Part shown: piece by piece, positions 14,563-24,600 of the stretch | How the letters are laid out: each line of letters begins with the position of its first letter | How positions within the stretch are numbered: position 1 is the first letter of the stretch | IMG/VR virus record: IMGVR_UViG_3300025617_000639 | Coordinates: 1 to 37,837 of that record | Length of the DNA: 37,837 nucleotides | Origin: a virus | Reading direction: 5' to 3' (one strand) | Made by a program: the position numbers and the translations under genes | Notes under the pieces: generated by a model | Databases searched by the model: none | Told to the model about the DNA's origin: nothing | The model's input: the letters and a program-made list of their open reading frames with translations, nothing else

Positions 14563-15716
14563 TAAAGAACATCCATCCCAAACCTAAACTCAATGGTGTT
14601 AGATGTATTTGCCTCTTTGACAATTGGATTTCCAGTAGCTGTTTTCATCTCGGTGTACCCAACCAAGCCATAGACTGGACTCTTAGATGTGGTGTTCTCA
14701 ATTCTCAAACCATCTATGGCAACAAAGAATGAATCCGATGGGATTGCCAAACCTTGTTCGAATACTGTTGCATAAACCTTCATAGAGTTAACCGCTGACC
14801 ATGTAAACCCAGAACTCTTAACCAGCTCTGAAAGCTTTTTCTTAACAACAATATATCTATTATTAACAAAGTCAATGTCGGGGTCAGACTGATTAAGCTC
14901 TACTTCTAATCTTGCATAATTTGTTGGAGTTGCAACGTCAGCATTTGCAAACTCAATAAGCAGAAGAACTTTTTCTACCAGAACATTTGCCGTTTCGTTT
15001 TCATCAATAACAGAAAATGCTAGCCTCAGCTCGTCATCAAGAGAGTGGGCATCCAGACCTACGCTAATTCCGTTGTAGTGAATGTGTGATCCGTAATATG
15101 CTGATGGATCATCTCTAATGACAAGTTCACCAGTTCCAAAATCTCTTTCAAGCCAAGACAGGTTGCTTTTTAATAGCATAGTTCTGCTTAAGAATCTAGG
15201 CCTTTCGTTTCTTCCGACACGGAGTGGTCCATCTAAAAGGGTGTTGTTTGAATTAGTTCTAAAAACAATATTGTCTACGGCGATTGTTCCACCTGGCTGA
15301 TCTAGGTTTAGTGGCGAAACGATTGTCTCAATAGCTTCCGCTGCGGTCTCTGTGTGATATTCCCAGTTTTCGTTTGTTCCAAAAGTAAATAATGTTCTGC
15401 TAGATCTGCTACCAGCTGCCTGATTTACCCTACCAGGATAAATTCCAACTTCAGTAATCTCATATCTTTCATCACTGGGAATTTCTGCAGTAAATACAAT
15501 GTTTGGGTTTCCATCGTCGTCGTACACAAATCCTCTAGAAACAATTGGAACACGCAACACCTCAAACTCTAAATTCTCTTTTGTGGCATAACTGGGAAAC
15601 GGATCTCCTACTGCCAATGGCTCTGCACCAACTCCAATAGCAATATGAGAAGCATAAGACTGAACCTGCCCAAGCAGATATTTAGCCAAGATGTTTCTTC
15701 CAGTATTAGTAATCAC
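14562..15716 (-). CDS. Minor tail / tail fibre-like protein
   Basis: A 384-residue protein. The N-terminus (MITNTGRNILAKYLLGQ, then ASHIAIGVG) and the later motif EITEVGIYPG (near residue 88) match the attachment domain found at the start of many phage tail fibre and baseplate wedge-like proteins. The remainder is beta-rich with repeated hydrophobic strands and a region like a carbohydrate-binding module (residues 170-340), which would suit receptor contact. The start is GTG at 15716 with AGGAGG 6 bases upstream. It lies 9 bases after the preceding gene and is translationally coupled to the next. Confidence 0.65.
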   Translation of the reverse strand: MITNTGRNILAKYLLGQVQSYASHIAIGVGAEPLAVGDPFPSYATKENLEFEVLRVPIVSRGFVYDDDGNPNIVFTAEIPSDERYEITEVGIYPGRVNQAAGSRSSRTLFTFGTNENWEYHTETAAEAIETIVSPLNLDQPGGTIAVDNIVFRTNSNNTLLDGPLRVGRNERPRFLSRTMLLKSNLSWLERDFGTGELVIRDDPSAYYGSHIHYNGISVGLDAHSLDDELRLAFSVIDENETANVLVEKVLLLIEFANADVATPTNYARLEVELNQSDPDIDFVNNRYIVVKKKLSELVKSSGFTWSAVNSMKVYATVFEQGLAIPSDSFFVAIDGLRIENTTSKSPVYGLVGYTEMKTATGNPIVKEANTSNTIEFRFGMDVL

Positions 15717-15725
15717 AAAATCCTC

Positions 15726-16403
15726 CTAGTATATTGTACCATTTTCAACAGAGCCAGTATCCAAAATTTCTATCTGAACTCTTTCATTTGTTTTCATGTT
15801 GGTGACGTCAACAACGACGTCTCCAGTAGATGGCTCACTATAGACAATGTCTCTTGGTGGAGAGATATTTTCTAGATCAGACAAGGCCTCTTGATAAGTT
15901 AGATAGCAAGCGATAAGCTCATCAGTTGCTTTATCTAAAACTGGATATCCAGCACATCCTGGATCTGCATTAAGAGCACCAACGTAATACTGCAATGGAC
16001 CCGTTCCTACTGATGGAACGTGTGGTGCAAATCTAATACCAAAATTTTTGAATGTTTCTTCGATAGACCCTGGAATTCTAATCAAGTTTGTGGGCTTGTA
16101 GGTTTGGTCGATAATTGAACTATTGGATATTAGGCTGTAAGAAATATTTTGACCATTAATAAGGTCGCTTCTGGCAATGTTAATTAATTCAATTGCACCG
16201 ACATTTTCGAACAAGAGCTTTGTCATTACCTCAGTTGGCAAGACAGAGGTAGATACTTCATTAAACCTGATAAGATCTGGAGTTGCTGGTTTTGTCTTTT
16301 TATATACTACGGTAGTTGGCCTACTGCTCTTTGGTATGTCTGGAGTTGGAGCGACCTTGGGGCCGTCTCGATTGGGGTCATATTCTTTAGTTGTGCCTAC
16401 CAT
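15726..16403 (-). CDS. Putative minor tail protein
   Basis: A 225-residue protein without a family I recognise. The first 45 residues are Pro/Lys/Thr-rich and probably disordered (DGPKVAPTPDIPKSSRP). The rest is mixed, with an Ala/Cys-containing segment GALNADPGCAGYPVLDKAT and a beta-rich C-terminus. The ATG at 16403 overlaps the stop of the large tail protein as TAATG, with GAGGT 9 bases upstream. Placement between the tail hub-like gene and a fibre-like gene makes a structural tip protein likely. Confidence 0.55.
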   Translation of the reverse strand: MVGTTKEYDPNRDGPKVAPTPDIPKSSRPTTVVYKKTKPATPDLIRFNEVSTSVLPTEVMTKLLFENVGAIELINIARSDLINGQNISYSLISNSSIIDQTYKPTNLIRIPGSIEETFKNFGIRFAPHVPSVGTGPLQYYVGALNADPGCAGYPVLDKATDELIACYLTYQEALSDLENISPPRDIVYSEPSTGDVVVDVTNMKTNERVQIEILDTGSVENGTIY

Positions 16404-19400
16404 TATGCGTTGACCTCACTTAGATATACTTTCATTTCTGGCCCCTGTGGGCCACGTTTATAGTCAATACTGTAAACAACAAACCTAGTATCTTCTGAAG
16501 CAATCTCGCTAAACTCATTGCTGCTACTAAAATCAATCTTAACAATATCTCCAAGTTGAATCATTGGGTTTGCAAACAGATCAATACCGACCGATCTGCG
16601 TGGTTTCATAATTTTCTTTACGAACCACCCCATCATTTCCTCTGCAGCGTCCTGGCTCTGAATATACGGAGATTCAAGAGTGAAGGACTTTTGGCCCTGG
16701 CTTAATCTACTAAGTTTAATATCTTCAAATTGTTTTCTACTAACCAAAGGAGCCTGTACATTGGTTTCAAGATTAAATATGTTCTGATCAAAGTTAGAAA
16801 CCTTTTCGAAGTATTCGTCCACGCTTAGCTCGTGCTGTGATTCTTGGGTGAACGTTACGCCCTGAATTCTTAAGTAATTACCACTAGTAGAATCTAGATT
16901 TAGAATTGTGTCTGTATTATTAAATATTAGGAACTCTGCACCGTAGGAGCCAGCAACAAATCCAGAAACCGTGAACCCCTTAATCTTATTTGGTGTTGGG
17001 GCAAGCTGAGCCAATAGTGCTGGGTATGCTTTATCATATCTGATATTAAAATAAGAAGCCTCTCTCATTATTGTTCCAAACTCTTCAAAATAAATATTAT
17101 ATTTTGGAGGCTGGTCTTGACCAATTCCGCTAAGATAGGTTGACTGGATCAATCCGCTCATTGCGTACTTTTGGAAAGCCTTGTCTGCAGTAATTTGATC
17201 TGCACCAAAGACAGACTTTGCTGGTGCGTCTAAACTAAATGTGGTGTTTTGGCTTACGTTATCGGCTAGAGCATATACGTTTTCAAACATTACCTTAGCG
17301 TTACCGCGTACAAATAGGGCCATGTTGTTGTAAACTGGTAGTGGGTCAAGGTCGGTAACAAAGCCTACCTGGACATTGTTGACGTATAGGTAGAATCTTC
17401 TTCCACCTTCAAAGTTTTCGTACTCTACTGCAAGGTCATAGACTGTTGGGTTCTCTTCTGCTGCCATCCTGGCTTGACCAGCAAACTGACCAGTATCAGT
17501 TAAGATATTGCCAATTCCAGCCCAGAGCCTTACTGGAATTGCAGCTGCAGAATCGTCAGCTGCGGATTGGTCTCTCATTAGTTTATAAAAAATCATATTA
17601 TATAACGGAGTATCTTCTGAAGAAGCTCCAGTTTGAGCTAGCGAAAGAATTTCAAAGAAGTATCCGTTATTAGTTTCTGGGTTTACCATTACTCCCAGAC
17701 CACCAGAAGATCCAGAAATTGATGGGGACTCTCCAGCTTTAATGTTGCTTAGATTATAGTAAACTGATGCTCCCTCTGGTGACTGTCCTCTATAACTATT
17801 ATTTTCTACCCTGCCAACAATACGCATTCTGGTTCCAAAGTGCTTAAAGCTTTTCTCTGAACTTTGCAAGGACTTGTAGACATAAGAGATGTAATTGTTT
17901 GGTCTTTTATTTGATCCGCTAACGTTTCCCTTAAAGATAAAAGCTGACGACTGTACCGCTCCTGGCTGAAGAACATTGCTAGTAATCTCTTCAACGAACC
18001 TATCGCTAAACATGTTTTTGATTAGTCCAGTTCTAATGCTGTTTTTTAAAACAGTATTTTCTTGGCCAGCAACACCTTGCGTTACGCTTGGAACATCGCT
18101 GTAAAATTCTAGATTAAGATATATCGTTCCAGCACTGTCGTCAAAATCGGTTAGCGGTGCACTTAGAGTTATTGTGTTTGTGTCTGCATCAATTTCAGAT
18201 ATAACGGTCCTAGCTGGGATTTCGTTTCGCTGCACTGCAAGTTCGATCTGACCAGGAAGAGTTGCCTTGCGAACAAAAAGACCAACAGATAAAGATTGTG
18301 GCGAGTCAATGACGAATGTTGCTACTGGATCGTTTGATGTTAGCTCTGCATTTTCCACAACAACAATGTTTTGTGGATCTTGGAATGCGTACCTTGAGTT
18401 CATAAAACAGCCTCGTAGATTTGACTCATCGGTCCAGTAGTCAGACAGCCCTGCACTGTGGGCTACCAGTTCTGTGCCAAACTGACCCCTTCCGTGCTGG
18501 GCAACGGCACCGTCGTGGAGTACTGCAGCTCCTGGAATTTCTACATAGTTGGGCTCTGCATATATTCTTACAAGTCCAGTGGGATACATCTTTCCATTAA
18601 ATGGAATTTTTGCAAAATACTTTTGATATTCTTGAACACTAGAGATCCAAACATTGTCATCATCGATGCCCTCTTCGAGCCTTTGGTCAGCAGATAGACC
18701 AGGAATGTTGTACTGCACTGCATCAAAGCGGATTATTTCCCCGTTGGCAAAGAAGTACCCCTTATATCTTCCCAAGTAATATACAGCATCTCCAAAGTCA
18801 ATGGTGTTATTAATTATCCTACCATTAAGTACTGATGGTGCTACGCCCACGAGGTCCGAGTTAATTGGAATTGCAGCAAGTGCATAATCACTTTGCGTAG
18901 AGGCTTCTTCGTTAACAGATTTTGTAGTGCTGCCGCCAGTAACTTCCCAGAGCAATGCTGGCTTATATACCCAAGACTTATCTTTGTCTAATAAACTAAA
19001 CTGTCTAATTGTAGAATACTGTTTTTGAATTGATCTGGTTGTATAGTTAATCGATCCGCCATTATAGATTTTATTATCTACAGAAGCAATACCCAAAATA
19101 TTAGCAAGATTGGTGTTTATTGATTCATTTCTAACAATACCATTTTTTTGCAAGTCGTTTGTTCCGTAGAAAGAAATGTCTGTAGACCTTTCTTCTTCTG
19201 TTGGCATAATGTAGTTTTTACTCATCATAACAAAATTATTAAACTCATCAAAGAACATTGCTGTCTGCGTTGACCTTGCAATATCGTTTAGAACTTCTGC
19301 GACGGAAGCGTCTGGCTCTACAAAGAAATATGGAATGATATCTTCGTTTTCATTTGGATTTCTTTTAAAGGAATAGTTTGCAAACCCAATGGAGTCTAAT

Positions 19401-21016
19401 AGCAATGCAACCGCAGAGCTTACCGATGCGTCTTGAATTAGTATTTGTGGGGCTAGTGTTGACTCTAGATAGAAGAACAAGTCTCTTAGCTCCATCGATG
19501 CCATTCTGTCATTACTGTTTAGTGCAGGGAAGTCTTCAGAATACATCGTTTTCATTGGAACATAGTAAGACCCCTTATCGGGAACGTTGACAATTTCATA
19601 GAATTTAAACTGAATGTTTTGTGACAAAAAACTAGAAATTATACTATTTGTGTTTTCTGGAAAAAATGCTTGGTCATAATCAAACAGCTCAATAGAACCA
19701 GTAGAAGCCAATAGCTGGCCAACTGGCAATCCACTAACTCCTAGATCGGAAGCGTTCTTGCTCATGCTGAACTGGGTAACTCTTTCTGAAAGATCTACAG
19801 TTAGTCGTGGAGAAAGCTCAATAAGGTCTAAGGTTGAATCAAAGGCATTCATTGTTTCCACCACAACTCTCAGACCCTTAATGTACTGAAACTCTCTATA
19901 ATATTTTTGCTGATTGCTTGCTCTAATAAAAGAAGGAGGATTGGTTAAGTTTGTAACAAAATTAGTACTAGAGGCAACATCCTCTGTATCTAGGAACCAT
20001 CCATATTCTGCCGCTACCTCTACGTATTCGTTATTGTCTGCAATGTAAAGAGTTCCCGCTTCGTTTTCTGCAGCCACCAAATAAGCTGATCCAGTTGGCA
20101 GTCCGCTAGCAGATGGAAGCAATCCAACAACAGAGTACTGGTTTAGGACGGCAAAGCTATCCTTATACTTTTCTGGAACCTTTAGGCCATAGAATAATTC
20201 GACATACCCATCATCTCCAAAAACGGGAGAACCATCTGACCTCGTTGATGACTCATTGAAATCAGCTACAGTGATCCAGTTGTTAGAAGAGTCTAGGTAC
20301 TGCATTTGCCATTTAGCTGGAACTGCCTTGTTTGCCTCTCCGTAAAATGGATCTTGAATAATAGATCCATCACTTTGGAATGGCCCAAGGTCTACTTGTC
20401 CGACATGAGTTTGAACCTTAAAAACAATCCTGTTTGCGGGGACCTCATTGTTATAAATAACAAACGGAGCTGCATCGTCAATGTAGTGTTGGTTATTAAG
20501 TGTTTGGTTAGCAACGCCTCGCTCAATACCTTCCTCTGTTCTGTATGAGGTCCAGTATTTAAATGTGTCATCTTTGCTAGCCATGTAGTATCTTGGCCTA
20601 TAGCTCATGTCTGGATTAACAAAGTGCGAAAACTTAGAGTCGAAGTACCTAAGCTTGTTGATACCAGATCTTGGTCTAAATTTACCGAAACAATCTTCTA
20701 GAGAATACAGAAGCTTTTCTTTATCCTTTTTACTAATAAAGGCAATTGGATTATCTTCATCGTCATACCCGCCGTCAATAACAATATCTGCATCTGTGGC
20801 GTCAGTATAGAATCTATTTATATTGTCCTGTAAGCTAAACGACTGAGAGATGTAATTGTATTCTGGATTGTCTGTGCTTAGTGGCCTAAACCTATAGTTG
20901 CCAATCTTTAGAATATTCTCTGCAATATTCATATTCCATTCTGCAATAACAGCAGAATTTAGCTTTATGGTAGAAGATGTTTCAAGATGACTTTGAAGGG
21001 TATCGTTAACAAACAT
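16403..21016 (-). CDS. Large minor tail protein (tail hub/tip-like)
   Basis: A 1537-residue structural protein, the second largest in the window. Residues about 430-620 resemble the hub-type region of siphovirus tail proteins (RMASMELRDLFFYLE, then SVAEVLNDIARSTQTAMFFDE). Residues about 1040-1240 look like a LamG/concanavalin-like sandwich (RRFYLYVNNVQVGFV near 1210). The C-terminal 100 residues (IDLFANPMIQLGDIVKIDF) resemble the last domain of hub or Tal-like proteins, including the typical LGD-V-I-F turn. No peptidase or hydrolase motif was found. The ATG at 21016 overlaps the previous stop as TAATG, with GAAGAGG upstream. Likely part of the tail tip, downstream of the tape measure and a Dit-like protein. 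Confidence 0.7.
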   Translation of the reverse strand: MFVNDTLQSHLETSSTIKLNSAVIAEWNMNIAENILKIGNYRFRPLSTDNPEYNYISQSFSLQDNINRFYTDATDADIVIDGGYDDEDNPIAFISKKDKEKLLYSLEDCFGKFRPRSGINKLRYFDSKFSHFVNPDMSYRPRYYMASKDDTFKYWTSYRTEEGIERGVANQTLNNQHYIDDAAPFVIYNNEVPANRIVFKVQTHVGQVDLGPFQSDGSIIQDPFYGEANKAVPAKWQMQYLDSSNNWITVADFNESSTRSDGSPVFGDDGYVELFYGLKVPEKYKDSFAVLNQYSVVGLLPSASGLPTGSAYLVAAENEAGTLYIADNNEYVEVAAEYGWFLDTEDVASSTNFVTNLTNPPSFIRASNQQKYYREFQYIKGLRVVVETMNAFDSTLDLIELSPRLTVDLSERVTQFSMSKNASDLGVSGLPVGQLLASTGSIELFDYDQAFFPENTNSIISSFLSQNIQFKFYEIVNVPDKGSYYVPMKTMYSEDFPALNSNDRMASMELRDLFFYLESTLAPQILIQDASVSSAVALLLDSIGFANYSFKRNPNENEDIIPYFFVEPDASVAEVLNDIARSTQTAMFFDEFNNFVMMSKNYIMPTEEERSTDISFYGTNDLQKNGIVRNESINTNLANILGIASVDNKIYNGGSINYTTRSIQKQYSTIRQFSLLDKDKSWVYKPALLWEVTGGSTTKSVNEEASTQSDYALAAIPINSDLVGVAPSVLNGRIINNTIDFGDAVYYLGRYKGYFFANGEIIRFDAVQYNIPGLSADQRLEEGIDDDNVWISSVQEYQKYFAKIPFNGKMYPTGLVRIYAEPNYVEIPGAAVLHDGAVAQHGRGQFGTELVAHSAGLSDYWTDESNLRGCFMNSRYAFQDPQNIVVVENAELTSNDPVATFVIDSPQSLSVGLFVRKATLPGQIELAVQRNEIPARTVISEIDADTNTITLSAPLTDFDDSAGTIYLNLEFYSDVPSVTQGVAGQENTVLKNSIRTGLIKNMFSDRFVEEITSNVLQPGAVQSSAFIFKGNVSGSNKRPNNYISYVYKSLQSSEKSFKHFGTRMRIVGRVENNSYRGQSPEGASVYYNLSNIKAGESPSISGSSGGLGVMVNPETNNGYFFEILSLAQTGASSEDTPLYNMIFYKLMRDQSAADDSAAAIPVRLWAGIGNILTDTGQFAGQARMAAEENPTVYDLAVEYENFEGGRRFYLYVNNVQVGFVTDLDPLPVYNNMALFVRGNAKVMFENVYALADNVSQNTTFSLDAPAKSVFGADQITADKAFQKYAMSGLIQSTYLSGIGQDQPPKYNIYFEEFGTIMREASYFNIRYDKAYPALLAQLAPTPNKIKGFTVSGFVAGSYGAEFLIFNNTDTILNLDSTSGNYLRIQGVTFTQESQHELSVDEYFEKVSNFDQNIFNLETNVQAPLVSRKQFEDIKLSRLSQGQKSFTLESPYIQSQDAAEEMMGWFVKKIMKPRRSVGIDLFANPMIQLGDIVKIDFSSSNEFSEIASEDTRFVVYSIDYKRGPQGPEMKVYLSEVNA

Positions 21017-21651
21017 TATACCTCTTCCAGGCTCAAGCTTATATTCCAGAAATCAAAATTGCTACCGCCACGTTTTTCAACAGAATACTGGAAGTCGGCA
21101 AAATACATTTCAACCACTTCGTTATACTGAAAAAGACCACTCTTGCTTTCGCCCTCTAAATTTTTATAATTGTCATAAGCCAAGTAGACCCAGAAAGAAC
21201 CTTGGTTATTTTCATACCAGCTAAGCAACTCTACTCCACCAGCACCTTTATCAGTTGTAAAAAGTTCGTCTGAAAGAACTGGATTCCCAGGATTTCTCAA
21301 ATTCCTTTCATTGATTCCTTCGCCAGTTGTCAAAAATCCATCTGCATTAAATGATGCATCTACATTAAAAGCTCTTGATGGCAACAGGTTCCAAGAGACA
21401 TCGATGTTAAGCTTGTCTGCAATATGGTAAGATCTCATCCTGCCATTTACGGTACGAACTCTTTTTTCAATTCTGTCCATTTTCATATTCATAGAGTCTC
21501 TGTTGTCATCAGACAAAACAATAAAATCTGTAAGCTCGTCTCCGTATGGGGCAATAACTCCGTTGGTAACAATGCCAGGATTGTTTGCAAACAAGATTGC
21601 CTGTGGTCTAGCGTACTTACGCCTATTAGCCATATAGATACTGTTTACCAT
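21016..21651 (-). CDS. Putative distal tail (Dit-like) protein
   Basis: A 211-residue protein directly after the tape measure gene, the position where distal tail proteins are usually encoded. It has strands with aromatic residues (SFWVYLAYDNYKN, FDFWNISLSLEEV) and a conserved-looking NIDVSWNLLPSRAF segment (about 84-97). The ATG at 21651 overlaps the tape measure stop as TAATG; a second ATG at codon 7 is an alternative. Dit proteins form the ring at the tail end that holds the hub. The assignment rests on position and size more than on motif, so the family call is moderate. Confidence 0.55.
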   Translation of the reverse strand: MVNSIYMANRRKYARPQAILFANNPGIVTNGVIAPYGDELTDFIVLSDDNRDSMNMKMDRIEKRVRTVNGRMRSYHIADKLNIDVSWNLLPSRAFNVDASFNADGFLTTGEGINERNLRNPGNPVLSDELFTTDKGAGGVELLSWYENNQGSFWVYLAYDNYKNLEGESKSGLFQYNEVVEMYFADFQYSVEKRGGSNFDFWNISLSLEEV

Positions 21652-24600
21652 TAGAACCTGCTGTCCCTAATCCTCTTGTTCTCAATTTGTCGAATGCTAG
21701 ACATTACACTACGTGCAATCTGGTTAGGATCGGACTCAGATCTAACATTAACATTCAAGTTATAATTATACACGCTACCGCTAACATTTTCACCACGATT
21801 AAGCTTTTCAAGGTTCTTAACGCCCAGGCCCTGAACGGCTGGTCTACGAATGACAAATTCACCAGGAGTTAGCAGTGCTGGAATAGAGTCAGAGCCCATA
21901 TATTGTCCACCATTAGCCATTGTGCTAAGGTAATTAGAAACCAATCCCCCCATTGCAAACTGCTGTCTTGGGCCAGACATTGCTTTACGAACAAATCCCC
22001 CCATAGAATACTTGGGGACAAGTCCACCACTGCTAATTGGAATTCTTGTACCACCAATATAAATATATTTTTGCGGCGTTTTAGTTTGATTAGGTGGTCC
22101 CGAACTATAGGTTTTAGTCCTATTAGGTGGTTCCGCACTATAGGTTGTAGTCTTGGTGCGATTTGGTGGCTCACCCCTAACTGGTGGCGGGGTGACGCTT
22201 ACAATAGTCTTTCCGTTTTTTGTGGAAACCCTTACGTCTGGCTTCGGTGCTGGTCTTGGATCAGGATCTGGATCTCTGGGACGGGGGTCTGGAGCAGGAG
22301 CTGGAGCAGGAGCTGGAGAAGACTTCTTACTGGAAGAGGAAGAACGTCCACCGCCGCCAGAAGAAGGTACTGGCTGAATACTAATTGGCCTACCCCCGTT
22401 GAGTGAGTCTATGAGCTTCTCAACAATATCAAGTCCTTCTTTAATTGCATCAACAAACTTGTAGTTGTTTATTCTGGCCTCGTCAATACGTTGTGAGATT
22501 GCCTCCCACTCTTTTTTGGTCTTGCCCAAAACTTCTAGCGCTTCAATGTCTGCTTCTTTTTGAATCTCTGCAAGACGCATTGCCTCTTGTGCTGGCTCTA
22601 GCCTGTCTTCCTCGATGCGGAAGATTTGCTCCTGAATTCCCCTGACTCTGTCGTCCAGCTCATCTCTTGTCAGACCACCTCTGGAGGTCAGTCCAGCAAC
22701 CTGAGAAGCTTGTGCCCTTTCGAGTCTTGCTCTTTCATCTTCTACAGAGGCTTCTGCTGCTGCCGCTCTGGCTTCTTGAATTGCTCTAGCTGCAGCTGCA
22801 ATGTCACCACGGGATAGAGCATCTGCAATGTCGAGCTGGCTTTGTTGTTGCTGTGTAATTCTTTCATTAGCTTCAGCAATTTTATCTAGAGCCTCGTACC
22901 TCTTGTCATATGCATCATTGATAACTTGCTCTTGCTGATCAATCTCTTCTAGACCAGCCTCATAGTCATCGAGCATAAACTCAAGCTTGGCAATATCCTG
23001 CTCTGCGACATCGATGATGGATTGGTCCTTAGACATCTTAGCTTCAAACTCAAGCTCGATCTTGTTTTCCTGAACATTGAAAGACTCCATTGCCTTGCCG
23101 AATCCCTCTTCAAAAATTTCTTCTTGTCCAGATGTGGTAAGCTTTTTAATCTTAAGCTCTAGCTCGGCTTGCTTGTTTGCATTGTCAAGTGCTGTTTGTA
23201 GTGCCTTGGGGTTAATGCTTGGCTCTAGAACTAGTGCCTGTAGGTCTTTGTCGGAAAGAATACTTTCAATCTGTGCCTCGGAAAGCTTGCTTCTATTCTT
23301 GTTAATGTAATTAATAATCTTAGCTTGGTTTGAGAACTGCTTGTTCTGCTCTTTAACGGCATCAGAGATTCTATTCTTACGCTGCTCTTCTTCATCAATC
23401 TCTTCAAATTTATCCATCATCTCTTGAGCTTGCATAGCTGCCTCGGCAGCAGCCTGAATCTCAGCCGAACTCTTAGCAGTAGCAATAGCTGCAGCTAAAG
23501 CAGTGTTTTGTACTGCACGATATGCCGCTTCGTAGCTTGCACCAGCCGAAGTTAGCCTACTAAGAGCAGTAATCTGGTTTCCAACACTAACTGTAATGTT
23601 GTTTTGTTCATTAATAAATTCTCCAATAGTGGCCATGTTAAGAGCATCATTAAGAGACTGCAACTTAGAAGTCATGCCGACAATAGAACCTTGATCGTCA
23701 AATACGAATAGATCATTCTTACGCTTTTCATATTCATCTGGGTCCATGCCAACAATCATCTCAATGAGGTTTTCATTAAGACCAAGACTATTTAGCTGTT
23801 TGTTTAATCCGTTAAAGCTACCGCCAAGCCTATTAGAAACGCTCATAAACTTTTGCACTTCACTAATCGTGTCGTCAAATCCTTGAGTTACACTAACTTG
23901 GGCATCGGCAAAGTTTCTTAGACTTGATGTAATGCTATCAAATGAACTTGTATCGACTACACTAGCACCAGAAGATGATGGACTAAAGCCAGCAAATTCT
24001 TTTTCAAGAGCTAGGCCTTCTTTAACGGTGTTAATAAAATCTACAAAGTCAGTGCTAGCAGTATTAGCAGCACCAGCTGCACCAAGCTGTTGATATGTGG
24101 CATAAAGGGCTGCATCGCCAACAATCTTATAGGCTACTGCAGCATCTACCCCAGCATCAACAAGGTCATAGTATGCTTGAATTTGATCGGCCAACTCGGC
24201 GTTGGCAATTTGCATGTTTTGAATTTCTTGCTGTGCAGTTTGTAACTTAGTAACTTCAAGCTCTTGTGCTCTTGCAGCTGTAGCTTCATTAATAAGACCA
24301 ATCTGCTCTCGTCTCATCGTGTTGAGCTTAGTCTGAGTCTTCTCAGAAACTGTACCATTCTTTTCTAATTCAACATTTGCTTGAGCAATTGTGTCAGCGT
24401 ATTCTGGATCAACCTCTAAACCAAGGGTCAAGCCTTTAGAAAGGATCTCTAGGTCTTCCATGTCTTTAATGTTCTTGGCGAACTCTTGCATGTCTTCGCC
24501 AGAATCCTTGAACAGCTTCTCTGCCGCGTTTTGTACTGCTAGCATTTGAGTTTCTTGATCGGCAATTCCTCGAAGACCGCTCAAAGCTGCGTCAACGCCG

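Noticed and set aside
21011-21024. TATAAT at the start of the large minor tail gene as a promoter
   Set aside because: It arises from the coupled stop and start (TAATG), lacks the TG extension, overlaps the start codon itself, and a GAAGAGG ribosome site is present.
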